Shown: positions 1 to 12,770, numbered from the stretch's first letter. The stretch: 64,000 nt of DNA from Callaeas wilsoni (GCA_013398955.1 VWPU01014813.1:21363-85362); one strand, 5' to 3'. Numbers and translations: made by a program. Notes: a model not told the origin generated them from the sequence alone.

Positions 1-492
1 TTACTCTGGAAAGGCAGGAACTTTAAAGGTGTAGATCATTGGTGGCATGCAGGAATTACCTGCATCTTTACAGAAGCAGTAATTTTTTATCTGTGCATGT
101 TCAGTTTGAAAACGTATTTCTGAATAGTATGTCAGCTTGACACCCCCGTTAAAATCGTGAATTCTATGTAGTTTTCCCCACCGCCAGCAGCCTTGGTACT
201 GATGAAACTGTGCTGCAGTGTCCCTGCTGAGTGTAATTTAGTAAAATACAAGTGAGATGATGACTGAAGTAATAGCACAGAAACTTGTATCTTTCTTGGC
301 CAAAGATGGTATTGTCCAAAGTTTGTTGAAAGGATATCTTCCTAATATATTCCTATGCGCCTCATTCCTACATCTCAGTAATTTTTGAAGGAGATGATCT
401 AAAGCTTTACTGGTGGCTAACTCAGGGTCTGCATATTCCTTATTTGTACAAAAGACTTAAAATGTTTCTTTCTTCTTCTTTTTTCCTCGAAG
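1..492 (+). other. DYM: 3' part of DYM intron 1 (5'UTR intron)
   Basis: No open frame or repeat of note is seen. The stretch ends in a pyrimidine tract (about 467-487) and an AG at 491-492, which is the most likely acceptor for the exon carrying the start codon. The upstream non-coding exon and promoter are not in the window. The acceptor is chosen from the pyrimidine tract alone, so the exact exon start is uncertain. Confidence 0.55.
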
Positions 493-530
493 AAATGAAA
501 ATTTAGAAAGACATTTGCCAAATAAAGAAG
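493..530 (+). promoter_or_regulatory. DYM: DYM 5'UTR segment with a tiny in-frame upstream ORF
   Basis: If the exon begins at 493, it carries an upstream ATG at 495-497 followed by two codons and TAG at 504-506. This micro-ORF is in the same frame as the main start at 531, so its stop also prevents N-terminal extension of dymeclin and supports 531 as the true start. The main ATG has A at -3 and G at +4, a strong Kozak context. Whether the micro-ORF affects translation is inference. Confidence 0.5.
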
Positions 531-670
531 ATGGGAGCAAATAGCAGCAGCATCAGTGAGCTTCCAGAAAATGAGTACCTACAGAAACTGTCAGGATCAG
601 AGCCCATCTCCGAGAATGACCCGTTCTGGAATCAGCTTCTGTCTTTTAGCTTCACCACTCCAACCAACAG
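531..670 (+). CDS. DYM: dymeclin, first coding exon (residues 1-47 split)
   Basis: The ATG at 531 opens 46 codons plus AG. The N-terminus MGANSS fits the N-myristoylation pattern (Gly2 with Ser at position 6), matching the known myristoylation of dymeclin. Conserved family segments [12 protein letters not shown] and [15 protein letters not shown] follow at about residues 11-22 and 27-41. The donor is CAG|gtaaga after base 670. The codon split over the junction is AG|T (Ser47). An in-frame stop at 504 excludes a longer start. Compared with human dymeclin as remembered, changes are conservative and the length is the same, so there is no sign of decay. Confidence 0.95.
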
Positions 671-1907
671 GTAAGAGGGTGTTGAAGAGCTAACTTTGAT
701 AATATGTTTATAGAAGTGACCAGTCTGAAAGCAAATGAGTGGTTATGTTAATTATTCCTCTTTTAGGTAACAGAGGAGTAAATTCCTGTGTAAAATACGT
801 TGTTGTTTCTAAGTTTGGAGACGTTTTCCACCACCTCTTCCATTCCTGTGGGTTTCTTTCTTCTTCGTAATAGCTGTAATTGCTATTCATTCTCCTGGTA
901 AAGATCAGAAATAGGGTCTGTAGTGTTAGGGGGAAACTTTTTTCTTTTCCTTGTTGTTTTAGGAAGCTTTCTTTTGCTTTGGTATATCCTTTGGGTTGAC
1001 TGGATTTGCTGAAGATTCCAACATTTGAAGTTTCCTCTCAACTTAGAGTGAATTGTACTTCTTGCATGATTTAATTGTAGGCTAGCTTTTGAGTTGCTTA
1101 GTCTGTATGGCTTTTTTTCACTCTCTTTGCATTTTAAAAAGAAAATTGGTGCGTATTCTCCATAAAGATATTTCTAAATACCTAGAATTCAAGCTTTGAA
1201 TCCCTTTTCATTCCAGAAAGTGGTGTGGGTATAAATAAAATCCGTGTTTTTTAGAGGATCTGTAGCACATCTCCAGAAACAGAAAATTTAAGTTCTTGTA
1301 ACTTCTGTTAACCCAACTCCATTGCTAAATTCCTTAGTCTGTATGTTAATTATCAGTCTTACCAGAGCAATCTGATATTAATACCTTCAGGTGTTACTTA
1401 AACTATTTTTACAGTTTTCAATGTAAAACTGGTGCTTTTCTGTAAGTGAAAGTTCAGGCAACTGGAATGGAAAATTGTTGAGGTAAATAACTGGGAGGCA
1501 TTTACTAGGTGCTATTTTTGCAAAGAGTGAGGAGGAGGAAGTTTTGGCTTCTGCCTGGAGAGAATAGCCAGAGGTTAGGAAAAAGGGACGGTGTTGTGGA
1601 GGGCTGTAAAGCTGGTGAAGGGCGGTATGGAATTGGGAGTGTGTGAGCGAGCAGTTGTTTTTCCTCTAAGATCCCTGAAGAGAAGAATTATTTACAGCCC
1701 ATGACTAATAAGATTGACAGTATTCTCAGAACTTACATAGTACTCTGTTGTTTGGGTTTTTTTAAGGGAGAATAATATAAAACCCCGCGAATTTCTTGTG
1801 GTTGTTCTATTTTTCTTCTTTCCCTTATGAAAGTTAAGGAGTTTTTCTTAGCTTGCTTTTTTATGCCTGTTTCATGGAATTCAGATCCAGTGCAGAGTAA
1901 ATTTGCT

Positions 1908-2003
1908 AAAAAAAACCCCCAAATCAGCAAAGCAAAAACCTAACCAAACAAAAAAAACCTCAAGCAAGAAACATAATTAAAAAACCAGGCAGACCAATAA
2001 AAT
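1908..2003. repeat. A/C-rich low-complexity tract
   Basis: The + strand is almost free of G and T, with runs of A broken by CC and CCCC. Similar A/C-rich tracts recur at 17469-17512 and 58366-58512. This is simple sequence; no element boundaries are visible. Confidence 0.6.
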
Positions 2004-5000
2004 GATCCAAACACAGGTTGAAAGCTTTAATTAGCTGAACACCAGATGGTGCTCTTGCCTGGCAGCTAGAGGAGAAATATTTTTAGAGGCATCTTTTCTG
2101 CAGCTTAGTGGAATGGAAGGAAGCAGAGATTTCCCATTTAGCTGCATCTACCTGAGACAACCATTGGCAAGTGAAATCGGACGATGTTGGCTGCACTGCA
2201 CCCTCAGCATTTGTCTGTATCAGATAACCTTGCCTGCAGGAATGGAACAATAGAGGTCAATGTCAATTTCTGAGATTGAAATCTTCCAAATTATCAAGTT
2301 AGCTCTGTTTTTAATGAGCCTTAAGTGTCAGGAGCAAGATGCTTGTTTGTGATTTGTGGAGAGGAGCCAGTTTTCACCTATTATGGAGGACACAGTTTTG
2401 CACTTTTCTTCTCTTTTTAAATTCACTTTTTCCAGTTGTCTGTTGCAAAACAAGTGACTGTTTGCAAGCATTATTGGGAGCTGTATAAGTGTTTTGTGTT
2501 GTTTTTTTCTGGAAGCAGTTGGTGCTACTTTAGAGTAAAAGATCTGTTTCTTAAAGTTTTTGCAAAGATGGGACTGATGTGATCCCCAGGGAGAAGAGAG
2601 CTGGCTTCTCTGGATGCTGCTTTGGACATAATTCTGTTCTACGTATGTCAGTACCATAGGGCAGGAGGCAGAGAAAAACATTAGAAGAGAAGGTGATAGA
2701 AAAATTCACGTTGGTAGGAAAAGCAATCAACCAAACCAAAATTATCCAGGCAAAAACCAGCAAGGTGGGGAAGTGATGAAGCTGGAGTAGGTTTACTCCT
2801 TTCAGCAACAGGTGCTTGATGAATTCACCTTGTTGTCAAGAAGCCTTGGCCATAGCAAGGAAACAGTATCTGCAAGGAAGGCTTCCAAGGGAATTCTGTA
2901 TCAGTGTGTGTAAGAAAGTTTGTGGGGTTTTTAATGCTTTTCCATGTATGCTTTTTCTAGTTAAGAGCTTGTGAGTAGTGCTTTGCTTTGCAGAAGCTGT
3001 TCCAAGTTAGTCCAGGTACTGTAGATCCCGGGTGTCAAACAGAGCTGGATCTTCTGTGGAACAGTAGTCTTTGTGCCTTGACTTGAGAGATGGGCAATTG
3101 CTGTCTTTCTGCTCTGAGAAACATGAAGGCATGATACCAGATCTTAAAATAGCACCACTTTCTGTGCTCTGCTGTCTTCATTTTCTTATGCTTTGTGTGT
3201 CTTGGCACTTTGTATTTCTTTCTTTGTCCTTACATCACTTTTCTCTCTTTCCCCTTTTAGTTTGGTTGATGTCTTCCTCTTTTTATCTATGTCTCATATT
3301 CGTGGTCCTCTCTTTTGGTTTCTTTTCTGACCTCCACCTGACTGAAAGTGTTACTCTCTCTTTTCCTGGTTCCATGTGAAATTGTTTAGCATTGCTCATT
3401 TCCTTAGCCATGCCTTCTTTACTGGGTTTTATTTTTACAATTCTGTTGACTTTTTGGTCTGTTTCTCTAAAGAACACAAGGTAGTTTTCTGTATGGAATA
3501 AAGTTTGCCAAATACCAGTGCTGCTGACTGCAAAGTTGCTGTATCTCTGTCAGCAACATTGATACAAGATGCTCTTGCCCTTTCACTATCTCTTCCAGTG
3601 TTTACTTTGTTCTTCTGTGGGTGTAATCAGGAACTAATCTATCTGGAAAACAACACAGCAGAAGTGTTTATTTTTTCAGCCAAGATAATTCTCTGTGGTG
3701 ATTCATAGCTTGGCACCACAAAACAATCCTGGCACAATGAGGGATTGATTTTTTGGGGCACGGCAGCCTATTGGGCTAAAACGTGGGATTGCTTAAAGCT
3801 GCTGTGCCATCCAAAAATGAGCAGGAAAGTGTGTGGTCAAAGCAGAGCTGGCTGCAAGGAGTCTAACATTCTGCTTTTCTGGGCTGCTTATTCTTCCTCT
3901 CGTGCTGTTAATTTTCTTAATAATTAGGCAAATATTAAGAGGTAATATCAGGTGTCAGTAATCAGAAATGAGCTGACGGTGAATCCCTGCTCGCTGCCTG
4001 CGACTCCCCTGGCATGAGCCAATAGTAACAGCCAGAGCCAGCCTGGGTATCTGACAGGTAAAGAAAGCCACTGGGGCCTTTCACAGTCTAGAAGTGGCAG
4101 CAGATAAGTGGTGCAGACATAAATGATAGTCAAAGGAACAGCTTCTAGCGGTTTAGTTTTAGGCTGCCTCATGCTTTTCACTGTAAAAGATTTATTGTGA
4201 TATCCTCTTCCGTAAAGCAAATCATGGAAGTGTACATGGAAGGTACTGTTGAGGTGTCTGCTGAGGCATTTCTGGTTTCAGACATTAGGAAGTACTTGGT
4301 ACTCGAATTTCACACTCCTGCGTGTTCATTTTTTTTTCTCCTTCACGGGTCCTTATTTGTTGCACAGAATGGTCTTGTGGGAGCTGAGTTAAAATTGTAT
4401 AAAACCTCTTAAATCTGCCGCTTCTATACTTTAGGTGACTGACCTATTAATCCAATAGTGTTTGGATATTGGAAAAATAAAATACAGCTTTTCTGGATGA
4501 TGTTTTTAGTTACTGTCAGGATTGAGAGCTATGAGGTTTGGTTTGGAGTGTTAGCTCTCAGTCTAGGCAGACTTCATGTTTGTCTGGCTTTTCTGTGATT
4601 TCCTACCAAGAATGCAACCTCCTCCTTAGTGGTGGTATTAGTTACAATTATTTTCTGATGGAAAACTTAAAGTTAACTAAAGCAGAACTTGCTGAAAATC
4701 ATGTGCTTAATATTTACTGTTCTGCTTTGTTCCTTCCCCAGAGTTATTAATGAGTTGCTGGTTCAAGAATAATGTGCATGGGCCTTTAATGGAAAGACAT
4801 AAAAATGAGAAGCTTTTATGTTGCCTTAACATGGTACATTTTTTAAATGGTACAATAAATCATATGCTGCCTTATATTCTTTGATGTCTGTCCTCCAACT
4901 AGTCCATTAAAATCAGCATTCCCACAGTATGAATTTACAAAATGGGCTGGTTCTTCTGTTTTGTGTTCAATGGCAAAGAAAAAAGGCCTTACTATGAGGA

Positions 5001-5390
5001 AAAAACTGTCAGGAAAGCTGCTTGTTTTGGTTTTTCCCCCTCCTTTTTTAGAGGGGTATTCGTCTGCTTTGGTTTGGGTCTTTTTCTTACCATACTAAGG
5101 GCAGGTGCTGTGATGTGAGTATGTTTATAATTGCAGCTTTTAGGCAGAATGCTTTCTCTTGTTACGTGGAGATATTTTAACAGAAGCCACTACAACTTTG
5201 GAACATCTTCTATGGTGGTGCTGTTAAAATAAAAGCTGATAAAACCACGTTCTTCAAAGTTGGCTACTGTCAGGAAACGACCTTCACTGTCTTAATAATT
5301 ATAGTTTTGCTGAAGACCGATTGTTAGTAAATTTAAAGTAAGGCAGTTGAATTCAACCATATAAAAATAATCCTATTTATGATGCCACCG

Positions 5391-5434
5391 TTTGTTTTTT
5401 TTTTCTTTTTTTTCTTTTTTTTCTTTTTCTTTTT
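5391..5434. repeat. T-rich simple repeat
   Basis: A 44-base run of T interrupted by one G and single Cs at intervals of about 6-10 bases. It may be the tail of an old retroposed copy on the - strand, but no element body is recognised next to it. The Lys/Arg-rich open frame across it on the - strand is an artefact. Confidence 0.75.
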
Positions 5435-6436
5435 GTCCCATCCTTTTGTTTTTTGAAGTAATGTTTTTTACAATATATGCCAGAATAGCTGATCGCAGAA
5501 TCCTGCTTTTTGGTCAGAAGAAGCCAGAAATAAAAATCTGCAGTCAATGGCAATGATGAAATTTTATTGACTAATAGGCTACTCAATTTGCCATTCTTTC
5601 CCACCTCTACTAAAAAGAGGTTTTCTTACAGAAAACTAACTCCCTGATGAAGAAACTCTTTGGACTGTGATGAGTGATTGCAAACACAAAGTGATTAAAT
5701 CCCAATGAAATAATGATTATCATTGATTACTCTTTACTTTCACCACTGATGTGTGATAGCTGCAGTCACACATGCTACCTGTCTATAGAGGGATTTATAG
5801 TGACAATTGGTATGCAAAATATTCTTATTGCATGGTATTAAGATGTTACAGAAAATAATCACTGCCACTGTAAAACCTCTCCTGCTTGGATACCTTTAAA
5901 ATAAACAAAGACAAAACCATTTTCTTTAAACATGGCTGTGCTGTCAAGGAAGCAAATTTCACTATTATTAATTTTAGTTTTGCTGAGGTCTGTGGACTTA
6001 GAAATTATTTTATTTGCTTTTCTTTTATGTAGAGGCTTTCTTGTATTAAGTACTTTGAAAACGCTGGCCACCAGATCACAGGATGAGGGAGGAACTTCTA
6101 TGAAGCCTGGAATTTTTTCCTAAAGTGTGTGGGAAGTAACCGTGCACCTCACATATTTGCTTGTATCCAAGTGAGCCAGTCAAGTCTGTGTAGTTAAGAA
6201 TACTCTGCTTTGAATCTTTTCTGTTTGCCCCATACGTTCACAGCCCAGTTGAATCCCCACATCAGGTGATACCTTTTGTTCATTTCTTGGAAAACTGTAG
6301 AACTGGTGAATATGTAAATATGTACTGCTTTCTCAAAGCGAGATTGTTCGGTTCAGGTTGTGCCAGTTGAAGTACACATGCAAACTCACCGAGGTCACTG
6401 TGATCGTGGTGTTAAAGGTCCGTGGCTTGAAGCTGG

Positions 6437-6636
6437 TGTCACAGAAGCCCAGAACAGTTTGAGTTGGAAGGGCTCTTAAAAATCATCCCATTCCACTCTC
6501 TGCCGTGGGCAGGGACACCTTCCACTGTCCCAGGGTCCTCCAAGCCCCGTCCAGCCTGGTCTTGAACACTTCCAGGGATCCAGGGGCAGCCACAGCTGCT
6601 CTGGGCAACCTGTGTGAGGGCCCCACCACCCTCAGA
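6437..6636 (-). mobile_element. CR1 LINE 3' fragment, antisense
   Basis: Reading the - strand, the segment runs from the end of CR1 ORF2 (a stretch coding like AVAAPGSLEVFKTRLDG) through the short 3'UTR to the GGAAGGGCTCTTAAAAATCATCC-side 3' terminus near 6437. The 5' end is truncated, as usual for CR1. It belongs to the same GC-rich subfamily as the copies at 25.5, 38.8 and 54.4 kb. Confidence 0.85.
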
Positions 6637-6904
6637 GTTTGTTCCAATGCATGTGGCTATTTTCCATAGTGGTGTCTTCTCCAGGACAGAGCTTCCTGGA
6701 TGTTACCGGGGTGCCTGGATTTCTCCTACTGATGCTCAACAGAGCCATCAAGCAGCAGGCAGGGTTGACTTGCTTTTCATGCTTTCTGCCTGTTTGTTAC
6801 TAGCAACAGATAATCTGTTTCATGTTGAGAGTATATCAAATGTTTCTCACAGAGCAGGGCATATTTTACACTCCATCCTTAACAAATCTGTCCTTTACTT
6901 TTAT

Positions 6905-7250
6905 GTGTTCTAACCCATGTCACCGAGTGCTACATCCACACAGCTTTTAAATTCCTACTGTGATGGCAACTCCACCACTGCCCTAGGCAGCTCTCCCAGG
7001 GCTGGACAACCCTTTCCATGAAGAAGTCTTCCCCAGTATCAATCCTGAGCCTCCCTTGGCCCAGCCTGAGGCCGTCCCCTCTCCTCCTGTCCCTGTTCCC
7101 GGGGAGCAGAGCCCGACCCCCCCGGCTGTCCCCTCCTGTCAGGGAGTTGTGCAGAGCCACAAGGTCCCCCCTGAGCCTCCTTTTCTCCAGGCTGAGCCCC
7201 TTTCCCAGCTCCCTCAGCTGCTCCTCATCAGACTTGTGCTCCAGACACGT
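6905..7250 (-). mobile_element. CR1 LINE, ORF2 C-terminal remnant, antisense
   Basis: The - strand carries an open frame (ending about 6930) whose translation shows the hallmark end of CR1 reverse transcriptase: LRELGKGLSLEKRRLRGDL, then a GNRDRRRGDG-like block, then ERVVQPWESCLGQ. It is 5' truncated near 7250. The subfamily differs from the GC-rich copies elsewhere and resembles the copy at 9889-10170. The gene product is only a fragment of the RT tail and is not functional. Confidence 0.88.
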
Positions 7251-9888
7251 ATTTGACAGGTATTTGACAACACAGCAGTCCGTATTCCTCATGTAATAGT
7301 TTTCAGAGAGAATTGGAACTTTTATTTGTGATCAGTGCAGTGAAGGAGCTTCACTTTATCAGTGCTTGCTCTTGTTAGAGCTGAAATACAATTTGAATAC
7401 TTATTAGCAGTGTTCCGTGTGGCTTAATGAAAAGACAGATGTTTCAGTGTTGAGTTTCCATTCTTACATTCATTCATTAACCAGATGTAATTTCCACAGC
7501 GACTGTAGAGAAAAGTCAATGCCGGAGTTGGTTGTACCATTTATTTTGTGCCACCTTGTGAATCTTGGCTCTGGCATTTTCTACCCAGATGTTATTGTAA
7601 TCTACCTTCTGTTTCTTCACTGCACGAGGAAATAACCATGTCTCTCACTTCTCTTTCCTGCCCAATCAAAGGAAACAAAGTCACTGCTAAGTTTGGCCCC
7701 AGGTACTTGGGAATGAGCTGCTATTTTTTGTCCCCCTCCATGATATTGTCTCCATGAGTCCATCCTTGGGAATGTAACAGCATTGGGTATTTCACTGGTG
7801 TGTGCCTGTTGAGGTGGTATTTCTGCTGTAATTCCTCCTCACTAGATGTTTCTTTTGAGTGAGCTGAAATTTTGCAGTAGCTGTTGCCTAGTCTTGAGTG
7901 TGGCGAAATTCACTTTTGTGTTCTTGTCGTATGAATAAGAGGCAGTGGGCTGTAGTTAATTTTTAAGCATTACACTTAATTTTAGTATGAAAAAGAATTA
8001 CTCGAGTGTTAAAAGCTTTGCTGAAGATCTGAAAGCCTTGCTTGCTTTGCCACTGGTTTTGATCCTGGCAACTTGTAGAAATGAAGCAACTCTGTGGAAT
8101 TTGTTTGAGGACTTTGTGTGGGTTTTAATAACTCAGAAGAAAAAAAAATCTGTAAGAATGCTATACTTTGAAACCTAACCTTAGAAATTAGGGAGAAAAT
8201 GAACCATAATTCAAAGCTGAATGTCTGCATTTATGGTTTAAATAGTGGAGCAATTACAATAACCATTCTGACTGTGCCCCAGGATCTTTGGATAGTGGGA
8301 GGGGTCATGTTGTGTTAGGTTATGATTTTTCAGTACCTAAGAACTCTCTACTGAGTTGTTGTCCATTGTAATATTCACCCTCCCTGCCTGCCAGGTCTTG
8401 GGAAGGAATAAATCCTGATGACAAGCATCCAGCTGGGCAAATTTAGAAGTTTTTGTTTTTTTAAAAAAGTGCAAGGTCACATAGACCTAGAAAACTGTGC
8501 TATCCGTAGTTGCTGGTGGCGTGTTCTTGCTCAATACCATTTGTTTTTAATTAGTCTGCATGTTTGTAGTGCTGGAACAAGAGACCACCTTTGAGACCAA
8601 GTCTAATGTTTTTAAAGTATATATCAAAGTGTAAGTTTGTTCTTTCTGAATCTCGTGTCTCAAAGCAGTTTGTAAGAGAAGAACGAATGCTGGTAATTGA
8701 TATGAGGACAAGTCAATCTGCGTTATCTAAAGTTGTCTTAGGATATTCAGCTGTAGGTGAAGAGCTGTCTCAGCTGTCAGCTCGCTACACAGTAAATTAC
8801 TCTGATATACAAGAAAATTTGCAGGCATCTTGAAACTTAATTTGTTTGATGTCTCTATCTTGAATAGCTTCCTATTGAAGGGTTTTGAAATAATTGTTTT
8901 AGCTGCTATTTCTACAATATCTTCTAGTCCTGATGAGCTGGGGAGCAGCTCAAACTCCACAGCTTCCAAGAGCGTGGCTCCACAGGGCTGTCAGCACTGT
9001 AGCTGGTTTAGCAGCTTCCCACACAGCACCGCTGATAATCTCGGGTTGATGCGACACTGTGCTGTAAACTGGATTACCATGTGAATTTAAAAAGAGCAGA
9101 AGACTTTTAAAAGAGAAGAGAACTGCATTATGACTGCAAGGCGTTGAACTGATATTTTTTTTGACTGTCCTTTAATTTGTTGAACTTCAAAAGTCCCTGA
9201 AAGTCAGGCTGTATGTTAATTCAGTCTGTATAGAGTTCTACCATCTCTTCCAAAACACAGAGCAATAGGACCTTTGTGGTATGACAAGAGGTGATAGTTT
9301 TAAACTAGAAGAGGGTGGATTCAGACTAGATAGAAGGAAAAAAAAATTAATGATGAGAGTGGTGGAACAGGATGCCCTTTAGTTATTAATATTTGTATTG
9401 CTCAGTGTGGCATTGAACACAGTATCTGATAATTTGTCTTGTTTTCCCATCTGTTAAGGATGTTTTTGAGGATCAGTTGCCCTGTACTGGTAGGTCAGAA
9501 GTATGTGTTTGATGCAGCTGGTGTTTACTTTCAGTGGTTGCTGTCAGGTTTTGCTTTAGTGCTTTATTGTTCTTTTCAGATGATGTTTTTCTGAGACGTA
9601 TCACGAGGCAGTTAATGAAGTTACAAACAATTTGCTGTATCTGATGTGATTGTTGCACTAGTATTATAACATTAGTTAAAAGGAAAGAGCTGCTTAGCTT
9701 GAGGTTAAATGTCAGATTGAGGTTTCTTTTATTCATGTTTTTAAAAATGCGTCATTTCATGTGAAATTTATTGTAAAAAAAAGTTCAAGTTCTTTCTGTA
9801 GGCTGCTGTTCTATTTGTATTTTCAGTAACACCAAGCTGAGCTTGGCAGCACTAAAGCCACAAAAGTAATGGTAATAAAATGCTCATG

Positions 9889-10170
9889 GAATCACAGAAT
9901 CTTCTAAGTTGGAAAAGCCCATGAAGATCGTGGAATCCAGCCATTTTCCAGCATTGCACAGGCCACCACTGACCCATGTCCCCAGGTGCCAAAACCACAC
10001 AGCTTTTAAATCCCTCCAGGGATGAGGATGCCACCACTGCCCTGGGCAGCTGTGCCAGGGCTGGTCAGCCCTTTCCATGAAGGAATTTTCCCCAATATCC
10101 AACTTAAAATTCCCTTGGCACAGCTTGAGGCCGTTTTCTCTCGTCCTGTCCCTTGTTCCCTGGGAGAAGA
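9889..10170 (-). mobile_element. CR1 LINE 3' fragment, antisense
   Basis: Begins with the reverse-complement of the CR1 terminus (AATCACAGAATC near 9890), followed by a 3'UTR and an ORF2 end related to the copy at 6905-7250 (shared CACACAGCTTTTAAAT and CCCTTTCCATGAAG blocks). It is 5' truncated at about 10170. Confidence 0.85.
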
Positions 10171-10267
10171 CACTGACATAATTTCACTCTGATGGACAAT
10201 TCACTTTTGAATATTAGTTTCCTGTTTTATAGTTGCTGTATTTCAAAAGAATATCGCCCTGCCTGAT

Positions 10268-10432
10268 GTTAGGATGATGGAGCATTGGAATGAGTTGCTC
10301 AGAGAGCTTGTGGGGATACTCAAAAGCCGTCTGGGCATAGTCCGGGGCTGCTGGCTCTGGGAGACCCTGCTTGAGCAGGGAGATTGGACAAACTGACCTC
10401 TACGAGCTAATGCAGGCTAAAATTAAGTGCTC
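10268..10432 (+). mobile_element. Old CR1 LINE 3' fragment, sense
   Basis: A block translating like EHWNELLREL is followed by the typical CCCTGCTTGAGCAGGGAGATTGGAC 3'UTR segment and a decayed terminus (GACCTCTACGAGC). It ends about 100 bases before the 10534 exon. It is more diverged than the GC-rich copies. Confidence 0.7.
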
Positions 10433-10533
10433 CATGGAAAGATTTTATTACTGTTTTGTAATGAATTTTCACTTCGTATAGAGGAACCCAATTGCTTGTT
10501 TAACCGTTTTTGTTTTCTTTTCCTCCTACCTAG

Positions 10534-10586
10534 TGCTGACTTAAAGCTCTTGGAAGAAGCCACAATCTCAGTCTGCAAGTCTTTAG
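10534..10586 (+). CDS. DYM: dymeclin, second coding exon (residues 47-65)
   Basis: A 53-base exon between a cctacctag acceptor and a gtgaga donor. It encodes the conserved block ADLKLLEEATISVCKSL (residues 48-64), with split codons AG|T and G|TT on each side. Too short to stand out as an open frame, it was placed by family similarity and phase. Intron 3, which follows, is only 656 bases. Confidence 0.94.
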
Positions 10587-11242
10587 GTGAGACGTTGTGC
10601 TATCTTTTCTCCATGAACTACACCAGAAAAATTGGGAAACAGCATCCCTGTGCACATTCATGCCTTTAGCATTCTATTTGTATATGTTGCTCTGGTAAGA
10701 TTAAAGCAGTGTAAAGATTGTGTTTATGTATATCCCAAACCTTTAGAAACTTCTATTGTTAACTGTTTTACAGAGCTCAATTTTACTGAAACATTTAAAA
10801 CAAATAATTCCATCTCTACTATGTCTTTTTCCCTTTGCCCTTTAAGTTGATCAGCAAGGGGAAAGAATCAAAGGATGAAAGGAAGGAATGATATAAATGG
10901 TGTTGCAGGAAGGTAAAGGGTGGTTGTGAAGACCTGCCCAGTTTTCTGTCAGGAGGCTGTTGAGCTGCAGACAAGTCTGAGAAAGGAAGCAGTATGAGTA
11001 TGAGTATCCCACTTTTGGGATATTTTAAGTCTAGGATTAATTGTATTTAGAGAACGATTATGGACTAGTAAATCACGTACTGGAGAATCTTGAAAGAAGA
11101 ATGTACAGAAAAACAAGACATACTATGCTTTATTTAGAAATATTTAAGACATTGAAATTTGGGGTTTTTCTATATATTGTTTGAACTAGATAGTGTCAAC
11201 TTACACATGCTTTGTAATTGTATCTTATTTTTCCTCATCTAG

Positions 11243-11336
11243 TTGAGAAGAATCCTCGAACAGGAAACCTTGGATCATTGATTAAAGTCTTTCTTTCTAG
11301 AACCAAAGAGTTAAAAATTTCAGCAGAATGTCAGAA
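11243..11336 (+). CDS. DYM: dymeclin, third coding exon (residues 65-96)
   Basis: A 94-base exon between ttcctcatctag and gtaagt. It encodes [20 protein letters not shown] followed by [11 protein letters not shown] (residues 65-95), a segment nearly invariant in vertebrate dymeclins. The last two bases (AA) complete Asn96 with the next exon. Both splice sites are strong. Confidence 0.95.
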
Positions 11337-12633
11337 GTAAGTTCCCAGAAAAGAGCTGTGTGTGCCATTTAATTTTTTAAATGTTCGTTTTGTTGCTAGC
11401 TCTTAAATTTTTTTACACTACTAATTAACATGCTCATGGGCCAAACCTTAGAATTCTCTTAAACTGTTGTTTGAAGCAGAACAGGTGTCTAGTACTTTTC
11501 TAAATACAGAAATTAAGTGTAATAGGTAAATAGATTACTGGGGAAAAATACACATTTTATGTGTTAGATGAACACATTTTTATATAAATGGTGTCAGCCG
11601 TGGGTGCTACTGGCCTACAGATGTTTAAAAATCATCTGAACTTTTTAGCTGAAGCTTAATGTATGAGCCAGTATTCTATCTTGGAAATATTTTAAATATC
11701 TGTATCTATAAATATGTAAATATGTATCAAAATGCTGCTTTCAAGTTGTGTCATGCAGCTGCCGTTGGTTTTCTTTGCTGTTTTCAGCAGTAGGAGAGGA
11801 CTCCGAGAGGTTATTTGTGCAGCACTGTGGGGTTTTTTTGTAGGAGGCTTTCTGCAGTTGTTCCCTCACACCCACAGATAAATGTCCCACTCTCATCAGA
11901 TCTGGGGCTGCGATTCCTCCTTGTTCCCAGGACTGCCATCAAGTTTTCTGCTTGCATCTAAAGTAAGAAGTTGCTTGTGCCCAGATAGCTGCTGCGGTTT
12001 TAATCCAAAGATACCTTGAGAGCACAGCCTTGGGCAGTAGTTGACCCTGTGCTGTTGCATGGGCTCCCCAGGAGTTGCTTACTGGTGCTCAAAAAAATTT
12101 CATGCAGCTGCATTTCCCTTTCATTCAGAAAGCTTGGGAAATATTTGTGTGTGTTGCGTAAGAAAACCCTGCTGTATGGTGCTCCTGAAGCCCGTAAATG
12201 CCTATTGTCTCCTGAAGGCTGTTTACCTGGGAAGAGGGCGAAGGTTCAGGGCGCCAGGAAGCTTTCAGGTCTGAACCTGTTGGAAGTTTTCAAATGTCTG
12301 TGTACCTTGAGTCCGTAGTGTCAAGAGACCTCTAGAAGTTCGCTGAAGTTTGGCAAGTTCCTCAAAGAGTGTTCACTTCTGTCGACTGTGGTGTTTTTAG
12401 TGGTACAAACGTAGGTAGTCAGGGATAAGGTTGTATTTTCTGAACTACTTTTGAATACATTCCCATTGTGTTTTCTGTAACATCAGCTGCAGATGCCCTG
12501 CTTAAACACTTCGGCTTTTCCTTGCTTCAACTGTAGAACTTTATCTACTCTGACATTTATTTTCTTGTGGTTTTTGATGCGTGTTTGCTGGTGAAGCGTT
12601 ATTGACCCTTGTTTGTTCCTGCTTCTTTTCTAG
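11337..12633 (+). other. DYM: DYM intron 4 (1.3 kb)
   Basis: No repeat was recognised. The open frames at 12016-12318 and 12041-12274 overlap one another in different frames and resemble no known protein. The 3' end has a good pyrimidine tract before the acceptor at 12632-12633. Confidence 0.75.
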
Positions 12634-12770
12634 CCATCTCTTTATCTGGCAGGCTCACAATGCGCTGTTCATTATTTGCTGTTTGCTGAAAGTATTCATC
12701 AGTCGAATGTCAGAGGAGGAGCTGCAACTTCATTTTACTTACGAAGAGAAAGCAGGACCAGGCTCATATG
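12634..12770 (+). CDS. DYM: dymeclin, fourth coding exon (residues 96-142)
   Basis: A 137-base exon from ttcttttctag to gtgggt. It encodes [19 protein letters not shown], a strongly hydrophobic stretch (residues 97-115), then [20 protein letters not shown] and AGPGSY. The hydrophobic segment is a family feature, although dymeclin is regarded as a peripheral membrane protein. The end of this exon and the start of the next (GPGSY/GAEPED) differ from the remembered mammalian sequence, making this the most variable part of the recovered protein. The donor lies about 65 bases from a CR1 remnant. Confidence 0.95.

Larger units (their letters stand above)
671..10533 (+). other. DYM: DYM intron 2 (9.9 kb)
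   Basis: Bounded by gtaaga at 671 and a pyrimidine-rich ...cctag acceptor ending at 10533. It holds CR1 fragments at 6437-6636, 6905-7250, 9889-10170 and 10268-10432, an A/C-rich stretch at 1908-2003 and a T-rich tract at 5391-5434. The rest, including all open frames of 60-117 codons in it, has no recognisable coding character. Confidence 0.85.
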
